From Magnolia sinica (lineage: Eukaryota > Streptophyta > Magnoliopsida > Magnoliales > Magnoliaceae), in the NCBI RefSeq assembly GCF_029962835.1, contig NC_080584.1, forward strand, positions 81,992,862 to 82,056,861: a stretch of DNA of 64,000 bases, read 5' to 3'. The position numbers were made by a program, and so were the translations under genes. Every line of letters starts with the position of its first letter. Position 1 is the stretch's first letter. The notes below the pieces were generated by a model. That model saw only the letters and a list, made by a program, of their open reading frames with translations. It did no database searches and was not told the origin of the DNA. Below are positions 61,577-64,000 of the stretch, piece after piece.

Positions 61577-62413
61577 CTGCACATACAAACAAGAGATAAC
61601 CTATAATTAGTGTAAAAATTAACTCATATGCTTCGTACAACAGACTTAAATGTTATCAATTTAGAACTCAAGAGATCTTTGCAATTTTAATTACAACTAG
61701 ATGAAGTTCAGAAATTTGCCTCAATGTCTTAAAACTTCGATGAAATCCCAACTCACATGGCATCTCTGGGCAGGTCAGCCATCATACCCTATAAGAAGAC
61801 TTGCATGCCCTATAAGAAGTCTTATTATTAAGTGCCACAAGGCAATTCCAGTGTATCCACCATGTTGGAAGTCATCATCACTAGTTTCTAACACATTTAC
61901 ATGTAAATAAGTTAAACGTGTTTAGGTGGTATGATTGCTTTGGCCATCATACATGTTAGGTCAGTTACAAGACATCAGCAACAGTTCCACGGCATTTCAG
62001 CAGCATGATTGCTTCAGCCATCATACATGTTAGGTCAAGGATCAGTTACAAGAAGTCAGCAAAAGTTTCAAAGCATTTCAGCTCGTCAGTTTTAACCAAT
62101 CTGCAGAGAACCATTCTCAGGTGATGAGAGATTTGAAGAAAAGTTGGTGAAGTAGAAAAGTAAGCATGTATTTATAGGTCGCTGTTTGACTCTTATTAAA
62201 GCGGCTATGTCAAATCTTCCAATTTATTTCATGTCACTTTTTAAGTGTATAAAATTAATGTCATTTAGGCTAGAAAAGTTAAGGTGGGATTTTCTATGGC
62301 AAGGTTCAAAAGTAAAATGCAAATTTCATTTACTCATGTGAGATGATTTGTGTAAGCTGATTGATCAGGAAGGAGAAGCGAGGTTTTGGAAGTTTTAGCA
62401 AACGAATATTTTC
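61577..62413. other. No gene; short direct repeat
   Basis: The phrase GCCATCATACATGTTAGGTC occurs at 61941 and 62016, within a duplicated block of about 75 bp that also includes ATCAGTTACAAGA and GGCATTTCAGC-type words. Otherwise AT-rich spacer. Confidence 0.6.
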
Positions 62414-62740
62414 CTTTTAGGGAAATGGATATCACGGTTTGGAGTGGAGCAAGAAAATCTATAGAGAGAGGTGATTGCCAACAAGTATGGAGTGCAAATA
62501 GAGGGGTAGTGGATGAGGGTCTCATCTTTGTATAGCTTTGGAAATTGGTAGCTAGCTTAAGACATAAATTTCTAGAGAATCTCAGTTTCCCTTTGGGAAA
62601 TAGTAAAACTGTTCAGTTTTGGGAGGATGTCCCAATGAGTTCTGGAATTGGTTTTTTCAGAAATTTTCTAGCAGAGAAACCTAGCAACTGTAGCTGCCTC
62701 AGTCGAAATGTTTGTGGACTCATCATCTCTTACATAGAAT
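62414..62740 (+). pseudogene. LINE (L1-type) scrap, reverse-transcriptase zinc-binding end
   Basis: The first frame reads LLGKWISRFGVEQENL, a TAG at 62462-62464, REVIANKYGVQIEG and a TAG at 62507-62509. After a frame change, NLSFPLGNSKTVQFWEDVPM follows from about 62575, then LAEKPSNCSCLSRN. These phrases match the C-terminal part of plant L1 LINE ORF2 (ALLGKWLWRF, WR.VIA.KYG, .GNG..VRFWED.W). The catalytic RT core, endonuclease and poly-A tail are not visible. It is a short dead copy. Confidence 0.75.
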
Positions 62741-63130
62741 TATATAATGTCTATTCTTGAAGACTAACTACTTGAAGATTAACAATTAATTCTCAAACAA
62801 CAATGCAATATCCTAATATAAACAGTGAGCAGTATGATAAGGAATCCTCCAAAAGGCATGGAGTACCCATCTTTGTAGGATAGAGTTGCATAGGGTTGTG
62901 GTGCAGGTGTACGCTTCCGAGTCATATGCCAGAGCACTTACTCCTTTTTTGAACACCCAGCCTCCACACAGGGACACATTGAGAATCTTATTATATTACT
63001 CATGCAAGGTTGTCTCATTTTATCTTTTGTGCACGATTAGATGACTTATCTAGCAGTGTGTCAAATATCGCCAAGATTTTGAATATCTCTAGATAATATC
63101 CAGAAAAATACAATAACTGATATTAGCACA
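62741..63130. other. No recognisable feature
   Basis: AT-rich DNA without gene or repeat signal. Confidence 0.5.
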
Positions 63131-63139
63131 AGATTTTTC

Positions 63140-63215
63140 CCGAAACCTATACTTATAACCTAAACGTAAACCTTAACCTAAACCTAAACCTATACTTATA
63201 ACCTATAACCTAAAC
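63140..63215 (-). repeat. Small telomere-like patch, opposite orientation
   Basis: ACCTAAACCTAAACCTATAC and AACCTATAACCTAAACC words, the complement of the TTTAGGT/TATAGGT units at 1-1520. About 75 bp. Confidence 0.85.
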
Positions 63216-63407
63216 CTTAAATGAAGACAGTCGCTAGCTGGTTTTGACAATTTCTAGTACTAAACATACGGGAAACTTTGAGGAAAAAGGAAAACAAATC
63301 CAATGTGTTGGATGTCTGAAAGTATCTAGATTTTAGAAAGTGGAAGTTTTTTTTTTCCCCATTGACCTTAACACTAGTTCTCTCTGAAATGATTTGAAAC
63401 ATCTTTC

Positions 63408-63409
<2 letters not shown>

Positions 63410-63460
<51 letters not shown>
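63410..63460. repeat. (AT)n microsatellite
   Basis: About 25 TA repeats followed by AAAGAATG. Confidence 0.95.
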
Positions 63461-63463
<3 letters not shown>

Positions 63464-63885
63464 AATGATATTTATGGTTGATGAAAGAAGCAAGGGTTAT
63501 CAGTTATAAGCTGGTCTTATCAATAGTTCCTGAAAATCTGCGAAACGATCCTTGGTTCTTGATACACCTGATTTTTGTAAATGAGCAAAATTACACTTTG
63601 TCATTTTACCTTTACATGCTTGTGGCTTCTTGCCTATTGATGTTTACTCAAAAAATTAATTATTTTTCATTGGACTAGTCAAATTTGAATACTGAATGTT
63701 TTTCTTTTGATGAATAAATTTAGAAAAGTTTCAAATTTATCAAAGGTACTGCATCTGCTCTAAGATAGGATGTTCTTGTTTTTAATGTGGCTATCTCACC
63801 ACAATATGATTTCTTGCCATCCATTCTTTTTTGTGTATGCATTGATGGTTGGAGCTGGTTTACAACTGTTCTTATTTTATGACAG
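63461..63885. other. Spacer or intron before the NUP98 exon
   Basis: AT-rich, T-rich toward the 3' side, ending in TTATTTTATGACAG, a good plant 3' splice site. Open frames here (63478-63678) are not recognised. Confidence 0.45.
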
Positions 63886-64000
63886 TGCTGCCAGTCAGAA
63901 TAATGTGATCGCGCAACTAGTGCCAGTTGAAAACTCATTTGGAACACTCCCTGCAATGTCTCAAATGTCGATTGGTCGTGCTGGCTCAGCACCCTCTGTC
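63886..64000 (+). CDS. NUP98: NUP98 nucleoporin exon, partial at window edge
   Basis: After the acceptor at 63884-63885 the frame reads AASQNNVIAQLVPVENSFGT, then LPAMSQMSIGRAGSAPSV, and runs off the window. This matches plant NUP98a/b in the segment just before the conserved YGISSLPVVDKPAPVRISSL motif, ahead of the autoproteolytic domain. NUP98 is an FG nucleoporin of the nuclear pore. The upstream FG-repeat exons are not found in the preceding 10 kb, which argues for a gene fragment rather than the complete host gene. The frame itself is intact as far as seen. Confidence 0.82.

Overview
This window is nuclear DNA from a flowering plant. The host-gene fragments with introns (CNOT1, an LRR-malectin receptor kinase, DJ-1, BSK, a plastid-type signal peptidase, NUP98) are plant-like, and the mobile elements (Athila Ty3 elements, Ty1/copia, CACTA, hAT) are plant families. 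Many short dispersed repeats rich in GTGGGGCCCACC-type motifs suggest a magnoliid-like woody plant to me, but that placement is an inference and weak. I see no complete, clearly active host gene. The window is a repeat-rich intergenic block dominated by nested transposons.

Layout. 1-1520 is a degenerate telomere-like (TTTAGGT) array with a higher-order repeat of about 340 bp. 3449-3616 (minus) is a BSK kinase fragment. 4267-14539 is a complete-ended CACTA transposon (CACTA-1) with matching termini, GCTACGG-type subterminal repeats at both ends and an ATT target duplication. It holds intron-bearing fragments of CNOT1, an LRR receptor kinase and DJ-1, all on the plus strand. 17154-17234 (minus) is a possible first exon of an unidentified gene. 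17.6-28 kb is a field of short non-autonomous elements sharing GGGCCCAC-rich ends, plus the right end of another CACTA (CACTA-5, ending 21572).

29267-43105 is a nest: the left end of CACTA-3 with a 42-bp tandem repeat, interrupted by a small hAT-like element (29945-43077), itself interrupted by an 11.9-kb Athila LTR retrotransposon (30431-42320) with 2.2-kb LTRs and a CACCC target duplication. 43.6-45.4 kb is a broken Ty1/copia fossil (minus), cut at 45414 by CACTA-2, a relative of CACTA-1. CACTA-2 is interrupted by a 6.07-kb TG...CA segment (46162-52234) that looks like a solo LTR of the Del/Tekay kind and contains a 35-bp minisatellite.

The rest (52.2-64 kb) holds a diverged 0.45-kb duplication, an unrecognised exon-like segment, a fourth CACTA end (56211), a second telomere-like patch, more GGGCCCAC-type elements, a signal-peptidase exon (minus), a LINE scrap, and at the right edge an exon of NUP98 running out of the window. 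No right end of CACTA-2 is visible, so some of these may be its cargo. The main theme is repeated capture of host exons by CACTA elements, followed by nested insertion of other elements.
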